Source: Gluconacetobacter azotocaptans
Lineage (GTDB): Bacteria; Pseudomonadota; Alphaproteobacteria; Acetobacterales; Acetobacteraceae
NCBI RefSeq assembly: GCF_014174355.1
Contig: NZ_JABEQF010000001.1
Coordinates: 186,001 to 250,000 of the forward strand
Direction: 5' to 3'
Length of the DNA: 64,000 bases
A program made the position numbers and the translations under genes. The notes under the pieces were generated by a model. The model was not told where the DNA came from. It saw only the letters and a program-made list of their open reading frames with translations, and did not search any database. The first letter of the stretch is position 1, and each line of letters starts with the position of its first letter. Below, piece by piece: positions 34,463 through 43,783 of this stretch.

Positions 34463-36172
34463 TCAGCCGATCAGTGTCATCCGATCAACATCGACCAGCC
34501 CGTGATCGGTGATCTTCAGGCGCGGGACCACCGGCAGCGGCAGGAAGGCCAGTTGCAGGAACGGCTCGTCCAGCGTCACGCCCATCGCGCGGGTCGCCGC
34601 GCGCAGGGCCTCCAGCCGGTCGCGCACGTCCTCGAACGGCGCGTCGCTCATCAGGCCCGCGATCGGCAGCGGCAGTTCCTCGCGCACCTGCCCGTCCTCG
34701 ACGATCACGAAGCCACCGCCGATCCGGGCCAGACGGTTCACGGCGGCCGCCATGTCATCGTCATCGACGCCGACGACGCAGATATTGTGGGCATCGTGCC
34801 CGACCGAGGACGCCAGCGCCCCGCGCCGCAGCCCGAACCCTCGCACGAAACCCCGGGCCATGTTGTCGTTCAGCCCGTGCCGCGCCACGACCGCGACCTT
34901 GGCCACGTCCAGGTCGGCGCGCGCGCCCACCGCGCCCGCCTGGCTCCCGAGGTCGATCGTCAGGTAGTCGGTGATGATCTGTCCGGGGATGATGCCGATC
35001 ACCGGCATGTCCCGGCCGTCGCCCGCCACCGCGAAATCGGCCGCTGCAAGCGGACGGCGCAGATGCACGCTGTCCCGCCCGGGGACGTCGATGACCGGCC
35101 GCGCCGCCAGCGCGGGGCCGATGGGCCGGCCGCCGGCCAGCACGTCCGACACCAGGCAGTCTTCCAGATCGTCGAGGAAGACGATATCGGCCCGCTTGCC
35201 CGGCGCCAGCATTCCGCGATCGGTCAGCCCGAAGGCGCGCGCCGCCGACAGGCTGGCCGCGCGATAGGCGGCAATCGGCGGCACGCCGCGGGCGATGGCG
35301 CTGCGGATCAGGAAGTCGATATGGCCTTCGTGCGCGATTTCCAGCGGATTGCGGTCGTCGGTGCAGAAGGCCATGAACGGCGAGGTCGCGACCGTCAGCA
35401 GCGGTGCCAACGCCGCCAGATCCTTGCAGACCGACCCCTCGCGGATCAGCACGGTCATGCCCTTGCGGATCTTTTCCAGCGCCTCGTCCGCGCGGGTAGC
35501 CTCGTGGTCGGTCGAGATGCCGGCGGACAGGTAGCCGTTCAGCCGTTGGCCGGTCATCAGCGGGGCGTGCCCGTCGATATGCCGGCCCGCGAAGGCCACC
35601 AGCTTGTCCATGCAGTCGTCCGCGCAGGACAGGACGCCGGGCATGTTCATGAACTCGGCCAGCCCGATCACCTTGGGGTGGTCCATGAACGGGGTCAGCG
35701 CATCGGCCCGCAGCACGGCGCCCGAGGTTTCCAGCGCGGTCGAGGGCACGCAACTCGACAGGTTGACGCGCAGGTCCATGACCATCCGCGTCGCCGCATC
35801 CAGGAAATAGCGCAGCGCGATAACGCCCAGCACGTTCGCCATCTCGTGCGGGTCGCAGATCGCGGTGGTGACCCCGTGCGGCAGCACGCAGCGTTCGAAT
35901 TCGAACGGCGTGACCAGCGACGATTCGATATGCAGATGCGTGTCGATGAAGCCCGGAACGACGATCCGGCCCTGCCCCTCGATGATCGTGGCCCCGTCAA
36001 AGCGGCCCAGCGTGCCGACGATGGTGTCGCCGCAGACTGCGATGTCGGTCGGGATCAACTCCCCGGTCACCAGGTCGAACAGCCGGACGTTGCGGACGAC
36101 CAGATCGGGGGTCTGCTGTCCGCTTCCCTGGCGGATCCGGCGGGCGAGGACGTCGTGCGATATCGTGCTCAT
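34463..36172 (-). CDS. ade: Adenine deaminase
   Basis: 569-residue amidohydrolase converting adenine to hypoxanthine in purine salvage. Metal ligands are in PGFIDTHLHIESS (His at about 79 and 81). Other family blocks are VLPHGVTTAICDPHEMANV, FMNMPGVLSC, GHAPLMTGQRLNGYLSAGI, SPFMAFCTDDRNP and, near the C-terminus, SVGHDAHNICVVG. Length is normal. The ATG at 36172 has TAGGAA seven bases upstream. It is followed upstream on the same strand by a small membrane protein and an MFS transporter, which might move purines. Confidence 0.94.
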   Translation of the reverse strand: MSTISHDVLARRIRQGSGQQTPDLVVRNVRLFDLVTGELIPTDIAVCGDTIVGTLGRFDGATIIEGQGRIVVPGFIDTHLHIESSLVTPFEFERCVLPHGVTTAICDPHEMANVLGVIALRYFLDAATRMVMDLRVNLSSCVPSTALETSGAVLRADALTPFMDHPKVIGLAEFMNMPGVLSCADDCMDKLVAFAGRHIDGHAPLMTGQRLNGYLSAGISTDHEATRADEALEKIRKGMTVLIREGSVCKDLAALAPLLTVATSPFMAFCTDDRNPLEIAHEGHIDFLIRSAIARGVPPIAAYRAASLSAARAFGLTDRGMLAPGKRADIVFLDDLEDCLVSDVLAGGRPIGPALAARPVIDVPGRDSVHLRRPLAAADFAVAGDGRDMPVIGIIPGQIITDYLTIDLGSQAGAVGARADLDVAKVAVVARHGLNDNMARGFVRGFGLRRGALASSVGHDAHNICVVGVDDDDMAAAVNRLARIGGGFVIVEDGQVREELPLPIAGLMSDAPFEDVRDRLEALRAATRAMGVTLDEPFLQLAFLPLPVVPRLKITDHGLVDVDRMTLIG

Positions 36173-36247
36173 GACATTCCTAAGCACGATCGGGGGCGTC
36201 GCGTCCACCGTATCCGCGCTGCGGGGAATGCCCTGGGGGACGCGCCC

Positions 36248-36661
36248 TCAACGGCTGGGAACGGGGGCCTCGTCCAGGGCGATGACGGTCTGGCTGATCG
36301 ACACGTTGCCGGACATCGGGTTGTCGGCGGTGCGGGTATCGATGCCGTGCGTGATCTGGCGCAGGTCGGCCAGTTCGGTGCGGACGTCGTCCAGAATCTC
36401 GACCAGGGCGGCATGGTCGGCGGCCGCCCTCTCGTCCGAACTGCGCGACAGGATGGCGCTGCCGACCATCAGCGCCGGCAGCGCCACAAGCTGGATGCAG
36501 TTGCTGACATAAAGCAGCGTATTCTGCCAGGCCGGGGCAACCAGCGGCAGCAGCGAGAAGAACAGGAACGCGTAAACGCACCAGATACTGCCGAAGATCA
36601 CCGTCAGCCGGATCGCGACCCGGTCGTTGACCGTATTGATGAACGTCCTGCCTGTGGTCAT
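36248..36661 (-). CDS. Small membrane protein, low-affinity iron permease-like
   Basis: 137 residues with two hydrophobic helices (about 17-40 and 49-71), then an amphipathic stretch DHAALVEILDDVRTELADLRQ. The pattern of two helices followed by a LDEL-type helix resembles low-affinity iron permease family proteins, which in bacteria are short and uncharacterised. Transport has not been shown for such short forms. It sits 75 bases upstream of ade and downstream of the MFS gene on the same strand. Membrane location is sure; function is not. Confidence 0.6.
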   Translation of the reverse strand: MTTGRTFINTVNDRVAIRLTVIFGSIWCVYAFLFFSLLPLVAPAWQNTLLYVSNCIQLVALPALMVGSAILSRSSDERAAADHAALVEILDDVRTELADLRQITHGIDTRTADNPMSGNVSISQTVIALDEAPVPSR

Positions 36662-36771
36662 TGCCTGTTTCGCCCTGCTGCCGCGGCCTGTCCCGCCCGA
36701 TGGGCGTATCAGGTGCGCTGCGGCTTCGCCATATCCCGGGCCGAAGGGCAGATATTCACCCTGGCCGGCCG

Positions 36772-38124
36772 TCACGCCCCGGACAAATGCCCCTTGCCCG
36801 CGTCCGGGGCGGCCGCGTTGCCGGCCAGGCCGCCGGGGATGGCGCCGGCCTGGCCCGGCATGGCCCACAGGGCGATCGCGCCGGCCAGCGCCGTCGCCGT
36901 GACGTACAATGCCGGGGCATAGGGGCTGTGGGTCACCAGGGCCGAGACGAAGGCCGGCGTCAGGCCGCCGAAGATAGCGTAGGACAGGTTGTAGGAAAAC
37001 GACAGGCCGGAAAAACGGACCGGGGCCGGAAACGCGCCGACCATCGCGATCGGCACCAGGCTGACATAACTGCCGCCTAGGCCTGCCAGTGCGGCCAGCG
37101 GCAGGAACCAGCCGGGATGGGCCGGGGCCACGTCATACAGGCCCCACGCGCCCAGGATCAGCAGGCCCGTCACCGGCACGATCATGGCGCGCAATCCCCA
37201 CCGGTCGGTGGCCGCGCCGACCAGCACCGCGGCCACGGTGATGACCAGGGTGGCGACAAGGCTGGCGTACAGCGTCGCGGACGGGGGAAACCCGTGCAGC
37301 GTCTGCAGCAGCGCCGGCATCATCAGCAGCAGGACCACGATCGCCGCCGTCAGCGTCCAGGTGGCCATGATCGACAGCACGACCGCCACCCGGTGTTCGG
37401 CCAGGATGGTGGCCAGCGGCAGCCGCCGGGCCAGTTCGGCGCGCGCATGCATTTCGGCGAAGACCGGCGTTTCCTCCAGCCAGCGCCGCAGGACCATCGC
37501 GATCAGTCCGAAAATCCCGCCCAGAAGGAAGGGAATCCGCCAGCCCCAGTCGGCCACGGTGGCGGGCGGCAATGCCGTGTTCAGCGCCAGCGCCACCAGC
37601 GACCCGATCAGCATGCCCGCCGTCAGCCCGCCGGTCAGCAGGCCGCAGGCCAGCCCGATGCGGCCCGCGCCGGCATGTTCGGCCACGAAGACCCATCCGC
37701 CCGGGGCCTCGCCGCCGATCGCGGCCCCCTGCAGCATGCGCAGCACCAGCAGCGCCAGCGGCGCGCCCACCCCCAGCAGGCCGAAACCGGGCAGCAGGCC
37801 CATCAGCAGGGTCGGCACCGCCATCAACAGCACGCTGAAGGCGAACATTTTCTTGCGGCCCAGCGTGTCGCCGAAATGCGCCATGATGACGCCGCCAAGC
37901 GGCCGTGCCAGGTAGCCGGCCCCGAACAGGCCGAACGTCTCGGTCTGGCGCAGCCAGTCGGGCTGGGCGGCGGGGAAGAAATGCTGGGCGATGATCTTCG
38001 CGAAATAGGCGAAGATCACGAAATCGTAGAATTCCAGCGCCCCGCCGAGGGCGGCGAGGGCCAGGGTGCGCAACTCCCCGCCGCTCAGGCCGGCGGGGCG
38101 CTGCGCGACGACGGTCGAGGACAT
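36772..38124 (-). CDS. MFS transporter, metabolite:proton symporter type
   Basis: 450-residue inner-membrane carrier with 12 predicted helices. The metabolite:H+ symporter signature is seen in GGALEFYDFVIFAYF and GYLARPLGGVIMAHFGDTLGRKKMF, and in MLQGAAIGGEAPGGWVFVAEHA. Family members carry organic acids, betaine or shikimate. Its place upstream of adenine deaminase on the same strand might hint at a purine-related substrate, but that is weak. The start is uncertain: 38124 fits the family, 38160 is also in frame, and neither has a good ribosome binding site. Confidence 0.85.
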   Translation of the reverse strand: MSSTVVAQRPAGLSGGELRTLALAALGGALEFYDFVIFAYFAKIIAQHFFPAAQPDWLRQTETFGLFGAGYLARPLGGVIMAHFGDTLGRKKMFAFSVLLMAVPTLLMGLLPGFGLLGVGAPLALLVLRMLQGAAIGGEAPGGWVFVAEHAGAGRIGLACGLLTGGLTAGMLIGSLVALALNTALPPATVADWGWRIPFLLGGIFGLIAMVLRRWLEETPVFAEMHARAELARRLPLATILAEHRVAVVLSIMATWTLTAAIVVLLLMMPALLQTLHGFPPSATLYASLVATLVITVAAVLVGAATDRWGLRAMIVPVTGLLILGAWGLYDVAPAHPGWFLPLAALAGLGGSYVSLVPIAMVGAFPAPVRFSGLSFSYNLSYAIFGGLTPAFVSALVTHSPYAPALYVTATALAGAIALWAMPGQAGAIPGGLAGNAAAPDAGKGHLSGA

Positions 38125-38217
38125 CGGGCGGGGTCCATGTTCGTTACGCGGGATGTGCATCCACCACGAAGCCGTGCGGAATTGCAAGCTTTCGCCCCGT
38201 CCGTCGCCGTCGGGCGC

Positions 38218-38631
38218 TCAGGGGGCAGGGTCGCACCCGACCATCCACGCCACGCCGAACTTGTCGACCAGCATGCCGAATTGCGGCGCCCAGAAGGTCT
38301 GCTGCAAGGGCATGGTGATGCTGCCGCCGTTCGACAGGGCGGTGAAGATCCGGCCGGCATCCCCGGCCGTGTCGGCGGTGACCGAAATGGAGAATCCGGC
38401 CGGCGTCACCGCCTTGTCCGGCATGCCGTCCGACCCCATCACGACCTGTCCGTCCACCGTCAGCGCCGCATGGCAGATGCGGTCGCGCTGGTCGAGGGGC
38501 ACGCTGTCGGCCATCGGGGTGTCGGCGAAGGTCATCATGGCCGTGATTTCGCCGCCCAGCGCGGCCTGGTAGAAGGCGAACGCCTCGCGGCATCTGCCGT
38601 CGAAGGCGTAGACATATGCACTGATCCTCAT
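38218..38631 (-). CDS. VOC/PhnB-like glyoxalase-fold protein
   Basis: 137-residue protein of the PhnB/3-demethylubiquinone methyltransferase-like VOC group. It begins ISAYVYAFDGRCREAFAFYQ, has LGGEITAMMTFAD and a C-terminal FWAPQFGMLVDKFGVAWMVG, as in the family. These are soluble proteins of unknown or varied function, often annotated only as glyoxalase-like. AGGAAAGA lies about eleven bases upstream of the ATG. Monocistronic by position. Confidence 0.85.
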   Translation of the reverse strand: MRISAYVYAFDGRCREAFAFYQAALGGEITAMMTFADTPMADSVPLDQRDRICHAALTVDGQVVMGSDGMPDKAVTPAGFSISVTADTAGDAGRIFTALSNGGSITMPLQQTFWAPQFGMLVDKFGVAWMVGCDPAP

Positions 38632-38810
38632 GTCGGCGGTCTTTCCTGCTGGAACGTGTCCTGTTGGAACCTGTCTGGGATCGCGCCCTGCGGCGCGGAC
38701 GGATCCTGATCCAGCCGCCGGGATATCCGCAAGATTTTCGTCTCAGGCCCATGCCTTTGCCGCGCGGCCCGGGCGCGGTAGGATTGGCGTCGGACAGAGA
38801 AAGGGGGCGG

Positions 38811-39290
38811 ATGACCCGCATTTTCATCGACGCGGACGCCTGTCCGGTCAAGGACGAGGTCTATCGCGTCGCGCTGCGCTACGGGGTTGGGGTGTGCGTC
38901 GTGTCCAATCGCATGATGGCGGTGCCGGACACGCCCCTGATCGAACGGGTGGTGGTGGACCACGGCCCCGACGTCGCGGATGACTGGATCGTGGAGCGGG
39001 CCGGGCCGGCCGATATCGTGATCACCGCCGATATTCCGCTGGCTGCCCGCTGCGTGGCCGGACAGGTGGCCACGATGGACCCGAAGGGGCGCCTGTTCGA
39101 CGCGGATTCGATCGGCATGACCCTGGCCATGCGCAATCTGATGGACGATCTGCGTTCGACAGGAACAGTGACGACGCACAACCGGCCGTTCGGCAAGGCC
39201 GACCGGTCGGCCTTCCTGTCGGCGCTGGATACGCTCATCGTCCGCCTGCGGCGGCGGCCCGTCACTGTCCGGCGGCCGCCGGAAGCGTAG
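38811..39290 (+). CDS. YaiI/YqxD family (DUF188) protein
   Basis: 159 residues of the UPF0178/DUF188 family. The start FIDADACPVKDEVYRVA is diagnostic, followed by VSNRMM, VDHGPDVADDWIV, DIVITADIPLAARCV and GRPF-type NRPFGKADRSAFL. The fold is PIN-like, with conserved Asp residues that suggest nuclease activity; this is inferred and not shown for this protein. AAGGGGGCGG precedes the ATG at 38811. It converges with the UvrA-like gene nine bases downstream. Confidence 0.92.
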   Translation: MTRIFIDADACPVKDEVYRVALRYGVGVCVVSNRMMAVPDTPLIERVVVDHGPDVADDWIVERAGPADIVITADIPLAARCVAGQVATMDPKGRLFDADSIGMTLAMRNLMDDLRSTGTVTTHNRPFGKADRSAFLSALDTLIVRLRRRPVTVRRPPEA

Positions 39291-39298
39291 GCCGGAGA

Positions 39299-41812
39299 TT
39301 ATCCGCCCGTGACCCGGCGCAGGAACGGCGCGGTGCGGCTGTCGGAGACCAGGGCGATGTCGGCCGGACGTCCGGCGGCAACGACCCGCCCGCCGGCGTC
39401 GCCCGCCCCGGGGCCGAGATCGACGATCCAGTCGCTGGCGGCGGCCACGCGCATGTCGTGCTCGGCCACGATGACGGTGTGGCCGGCGGCCACCAGGCTG
39501 TCCAGATGGGTCATCAGCCGGTCCACGTCCGACGGGTGCAGCCCGGTCGTCGGTTCGTCCAGCACATACAGCGTGTGGCCGCGCCGCTGCTTCTGCAGTT
39601 CGGTGGCCAGCTTGATGCGCTGGGCCTCGCCGCCCGACAGCTCCGTTGCCGGCTGGCCCAGCCGCAGATAGCCCAGCCCGCCCCGGCGCAGCGTGTCCAG
39701 GCTGACCTCCAGCGCCGGATGGTCGGCGAACAGGGCGTAGGCGTCGTCCACGTTCAGGCCCAGGATGTCGGCGATCGAATGGCCGCGATAGGTGACTTCC
39801 AGCACCTCGGGACGGTAGCGCGCGCCATGGCAGGTGGGGCAGGGGGCATAGACGCTGGGCAGGAACAGCAACTCCACCATCACCGCGCCCTCGCCCTCGC
39901 AGGTGGGGCAGCGTCCCTTGGGCAGGTTGAAGGAAAACCGCCCGGCATCGTAGCGGCGGCTGCGCGCCAGGTCGGTGTTGGCGAACAGCTTGCGCACCGT
40001 GTCGAACAGCCCGGTATAGGTGGCCAGGTTCGACCGCGGCGTGCGGCCGATCGGCTTCTGGTCGATCATTACCAGCCGCCGCACCCCCGCCAGCCCATCG
40101 GCCACATGACCCTGCGGTTCGCGGGCGGCGGGGGCGGGGCCGTCCTGCGCGCCGTCATGCGTTTCGACGGGCAGGGCCTGTCCCAGCGCGCGGGCGACGA
40201 TGCCGACCAGGGCCTGGCCCACCAGGCTGGACTTGCCCGATCCGGATATGCCGGTGACGGTCGTGAACGCGCCCAGCGGGAAGGCGACTTCCAGCCCTGC
40301 CAGATTGTTCCATGTCACGTCCGTCAGCCGCAGCCATCCGGCAGGTTCGCGCGGCGTGCGGCTGACCGGGGCGGGGGGCGCGAACAGGTAGGGCCGCGTC
40401 CGCGACCGGGCGACGTCGCGCAGGCCCTCCGGCGGGCCGCTGTACAGGATCTCGCCCCCGCGCTCGCCGGCGTCGGGGCCGACATCGACGATCCAGTCCG
40501 CGCGGCGGATGACATCCAGATTATGCTCGACGACGAACAGCGAATTGCCGGCCGCGCGCAACCCGTCCAGCGCCGCCAGCAGCGCCTGGGTGTCGGCGGG
40601 ATGCAGGCCCGACGACGGTTCGTCCAGCACATAGACGACGCCGAACAGGCTGGACCGGATCTGCGTGCCCAGCCGCAGGCGCTGATATTCGCCGGGCGAC
40701 AGGGTCTGCACCCCGCGGTCGAGTTGAAGATAGCCCAGCCCCAGGTCCAGCAGCACGCCGATGCGCCCGATCAGATCGGCGGCGATGCGCCGGGCCACGA
40801 TGTCGGTCGCCTCGGTGCCCGTCGTACCGGCCGCGGGCCGCAGCAGGTCCGCGATCCGCGCCAGGGACAGGGCGGCAAGCTGTGCGATGTTCAGCCCGGC
40901 AAAGGTGACGCGCAGCGCGTCGGGGTTCAGGCGCTGGCCATGGCAGGAGGGGCAGTCGGTCGCGACCATGAAGGATTCGGCGCGCTTACGCATCGCGGCG
41001 CTCTGCGATTTCGCGAAGGTCTGCGTAACATAGCGGCGCGCACCGGTGAAAGTGCCGTTGTAGGAGGGCTCGATATCATGGGCGATCGCGCGCCGCACCG
41101 CGTCGCGGTCCAGGCCGGGATAGACCGGGACGGTCGGCGTCTCGTCGGTGAACAGGATCCAGTCGCGGGTGTCGCGGGGCAGATCGCGCCAGGGGCAGTC
41201 CACGTCGATGCCCATGGTGATCAGGATATCGCGCAGATTCTGGCCCTGCCATGCGGTCGGCCAGGCGGCGACCGCGCGATCGCGGATCGACAGGCTGTCG
41301 TCGGGCACCAGCGTGCGTTCGGTGACGTCATGGACGCGCCCCAGCCCGTGGCAGCGCGGGCAGGCCCCCATCGGCGTGTTGGGCGAGAAGGACTCGGCCT
41401 CCAGCATCGCCAGGCCGGGCGGGTAGGTGCCGGCGCGGGAATAGAGCATCCGCAGCAGGTTCGACAGCGTGGTGACGCTGCCCACCGACGACCGGCTGGT
41501 GCTGCCGCCGCGCTGCTGCTGCAACGCCACGGCGGGCGGCAGGCCGTCGACGGAATCGACGTCGGGAACGGGCATCTGCTGGAACAGCCGCCGCGCGTAG
41601 GGCGAGACCGATTCCAGATAGCGGCGCTGGGCCTCGGCATATAAGGTGCCGAAGGCCAGCGACGATTTGCCCGAACCCGACACTCCGGTGAACACCACCA
41701 GCCGGTCGCGCGGCAGGTCCAGGCTGACGTCGCGCAGGTTATGTTCCCGCGCACCGCGTACGCGCACGGCGTCCGTCGATGTGGTGGTGTCGCGTATCGG
41801 CTCAGGGGTCAT
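39299..41812 (-). CDS. Class II UvrA-like ABC ATPase
   Basis: 837 residues, about 100 shorter than housekeeping UvrA, because the UvrB-binding region is missing. It has two ABC domains: Walker A at GVSGSGKSSLAFG (about 43-55) and GISGSGKSSLVGQ (about 520), signature motifs LSPGEYQRL and LSGGEAQRI, and Walker B-type VLDEPSSGLHP and VLDEPTTGLHP. Zinc cysteines are in CPRCHGLG, CPSCHG, CPTCEGEG and CPTCHG. Class II UvrAs cannot recruit UvrB in the normal way and are linked to tolerance of DNA-binding drugs; the role here is inferred. Stand-alone gene. Confidence 0.9.
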   Translation of the reverse strand: MTPEPIRDTTTSTDAVRVRGAREHNLRDVSLDLPRDRLVVFTGVSGSGKSSLAFGTLYAEAQRRYLESVSPYARRLFQQMPVPDVDSVDGLPPAVALQQQRGGSTSRSSVGSVTTLSNLLRMLYSRAGTYPPGLAMLEAESFSPNTPMGACPRCHGLGRVHDVTERTLVPDDSLSIRDRAVAAWPTAWQGQNLRDILITMGIDVDCPWRDLPRDTRDWILFTDETPTVPVYPGLDRDAVRRAIAHDIEPSYNGTFTGARRYVTQTFAKSQSAAMRKRAESFMVATDCPSCHGQRLNPDALRVTFAGLNIAQLAALSLARIADLLRPAAGTTGTEATDIVARRIAADLIGRIGVLLDLGLGYLQLDRGVQTLSPGEYQRLRLGTQIRSSLFGVVYVLDEPSSGLHPADTQALLAALDGLRAAGNSLFVVEHNLDVIRRADWIVDVGPDAGERGGEILYSGPPEGLRDVARSRTRPYLFAPPAPVSRTPREPAGWLRLTDVTWNNLAGLEVAFPLGAFTTVTGISGSGKSSLVGQALVGIVARALGQALPVETHDGAQDGPAPAAREPQGHVADGLAGVRRLVMIDQKPIGRTPRSNLATYTGLFDTVRKLFANTDLARSRRYDAGRFSFNLPKGRCPTCEGEGAVMVELLFLPSVYAPCPTCHGARYRPEVLEVTYRGHSIADILGLNVDDAYALFADHPALEVSLDTLRRGGLGYLRLGQPATELSGGEAQRIKLATELQKQRRGHTLYVLDEPTTGLHPSDVDRLMTHLDSLVAAGHTVIVAEHDMRVAAASDWIVDLGPGAGDAGGRVVAAGRPADIALVSDSRTAPFLRRVTGG

Positions 41813-42209
41813 GTCGGCGCAGTCTTCCGGTCGTCGGGTCCAGGCGGTGGTTTAGACCATAACCGCCCCCCGGCAATGATCGGAACCGACATCGACCCAC
41901 CATGCATGACGCGGCGAGAATATATTTTTTTGATTGGGGCGGGGTCCGCCGCCGCTTCGGTCTGGTGAAGAATGTTAGTCCGGCAACCGCCCGATATCCA
42001 TCTAACATTTTGTCATGAAATCATATTTTTCGTCGCAAAACTGGCACTTGGTGTCGTTTTTCACAAGGATGTGACTGTCCGGATCCTTGCTTTCGCAAAT
42101 CCCTCTATATATCGCTCAACATAGACAACAAAGACCGCGTTGGCCCTGTTTTCAATCCGGGTCTGCGTCGCAAGGCCAATGGCCAGCCATGAAACAATGG
42201 AGAGGGATC
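41813..42209. promoter_or_regulatory. AT-rich region between the UvrA-like gene and the aldehyde dehydrogenase
   Basis: 397 bases with no supportable gene. The part 41910-42070 is unusually AT-rich for this genome. TCTATATAT (42104-42112) and ATAGAC (42121-42126) lie close to the aldehyde dehydrogenase start and recall the palindrome at 46532-46567 (GTCTATATATAGAC core). A possible -10 box is TATATC near 42108. Promoter position is unproven. Confidence 0.4.
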
Positions 42210-43712
42210 GTGTCGCACAATCAGGAACCACCTTTCAAAGGCCGTTACGAGAACTATATCGGCGGCGAATGGAAGGTGCCCGTGAAGGGCCAGTACATGA
42301 AAAACCCGTCGCCCGTCGATGGCAGGACGCTGTGCGAAGTTCCGCAATCCACGGCCGAGGATATCGAACTGGCCCTCGACGCGGCCCATAAGGCGTTCAA
42401 ATCCTGGTCCCATACTTCACCGGCCGAGCGTTCGCTGATCCTGCTGAGGGCGGCGGATCGCATGGAGGCCAATCTCGACCTGCTTGCGCGTGCCGAGACC
42501 TGGGATAACGGCAAGCCCATCCGCGAGACCCTGGCCGCGGATATTCCCCTCGCCATAGACCATTTCCGCTATTTTGCCGGATGCATCCGCGCCCAGGAGG
42601 GGGCTCTCAGCGAAATCACGGATACGACGATCGCCTATCATTTCCACGAACCCCTCGGTGTCGTCGGCCAGATCATCCCCTGGAACTTTCCTCTGCTGAT
42701 GGGATCGTGGAAGCTGGCGCCGGCCCTGGCGGCAGGCAACTGCATCGTCATGAAACCGGCCGAGACGACCCCGGCCAGCATTCTGCTGCTGATGGAACTG
42801 ATCGGTGATCTTTTCCCGCCCGGCACCCTCAATATCGTCAACGGCCTTGGACGCGACGTGGGGGCGGCGTTGTCGAACAGTCCGCGCATCGCCAAGATCG
42901 CCTTCACCGGCTCCACGCCCACCGGCAAGATGATCGCCCATGCCGCGGCCGAGAACCTGATCCCCGCCACGCTGGAACTGGGCGGCAAGTCGCCGAACAT
43001 CTTCTTTGCGGACGTCATGGATCGTGACGACGATTATTTCGACAAGGCGCTTGAGGGGTTCACGATGTTCGCCCTCAACCAGGGGCAGATCTGTTCCTGC
43101 CCCAGCCGCGCGCTGATTCATGAATCGATCTACGACCGCTTCATCGAGCGGGCCCTGCCCCGGGTGAAGGCCATCCGCCAGGGTAATCCGCTGGACCCCG
43201 AGACCATGATGGGCGCCCAGAACTCGCCGATGCAGCAGCGCAAGATCCTTGACTATATCGGGATCGGCAAGGAAGAAGGCGCCCAGCTTCTTGCGGGCGG
43301 CGGCACGCCCGACCTCGGCGCGGCCTTCAGCGAAGGATGCTACGTCCAGCCGACGATCTTTCGCGGCAATAACAAGATGCGCATCTTTCAGGAGGAAATT
43401 TTCGGTCCGGTTCTGGCCGTGACGACGTTCAAGACCGAAGAGGAAGCCCTGGCGATCGCCAACGATACGCCGTTCGGCCTGGGTTCGGGTGTCTGGTCGC
43501 GCGATGCCAACACATGCTACCGCATGGGGCGCGGGCTTGAGGCCGGTCGTGTGTGGGTCAATTGCTACCATGTCTACCCGGCCCATGCCGCCTTCGGGGG
43601 CTACAAGAAGTCGGGCATCGGGCGCGAGACGCACAAGATGGTCCTGGAACATTACCAGCAGACCAAGAACCTTCTTGTCAGCTACAGCGAAAAGAAGCTC
43701 GGCTTCTTCTGA
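42210..43712 (+). CDS. Aldehyde dehydrogenase (NAD-dependent)
   Basis: 500-residue cytosolic enzyme oxidising aldehydes to acids. It has [20 protein letters not shown] (the substrate/NAD wall), FTGSTPTGK, the general base in [10 protein letters not shown] at about 257, the catalytic Cys in GQICSCPS at about 297, and [10 protein letters not shown] with FGLGSGVWS near the end. It resembles AldB/ExaC acetaldehyde dehydrogenases. The start is GTG at 42210, behind GGAGAGG; ATG at 42189 is also in frame. The NDH-2 gene follows after 71 bases, so the NADH made here could feed the respiratory chain directly. Confidence 0.93.
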   Translation: MSHNQEPPFKGRYENYIGGEWKVPVKGQYMKNPSPVDGRTLCEVPQSTAEDIELALDAAHKAFKSWSHTSPAERSLILLRAADRMEANLDLLARAETWDNGKPIRETLAADIPLAIDHFRYFAGCIRAQEGALSEITDTTIAYHFHEPLGVVGQIIPWNFPLLMGSWKLAPALAAGNCIVMKPAETTPASILLLMELIGDLFPPGTLNIVNGLGRDVGAALSNSPRIAKIAFTGSTPTGKMIAHAAAENLIPATLELGGKSPNIFFADVMDRDDDYFDKALEGFTMFALNQGQICSCPSRALIHESIYDRFIERALPRVKAIRQGNPLDPETMMGAQNSPMQQRKILDYIGIGKEEGAQLLAGGGTPDLGAAFSEGCYVQPTIFRGNNKMRIFQEEIFGPVLAVTTFKTEEEALAIANDTPFGLGSGVWSRDANTCYRMGRGLEAGRVWVNCYHVYPAHAAFGGYKKSGIGRETHKMVLEHYQQTKNLLVSYSEKKLGFF

Positions 43713-43783
43713 CCCGAAGGGGGCGGGGTGATGCGCACCCCGTCCCGATCTCTTCCATTCGGCGCGACGGACCCTGAGGCGTA

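Noticed and set aside
42040-42060. TGGCAC-like sequence resembling a sigma-54 promoter before the aldehyde dehydrogenase
   Set aside because: The second element (TTGC at correct spacing) is absent and no enhancer-binding protein gene is nearby.
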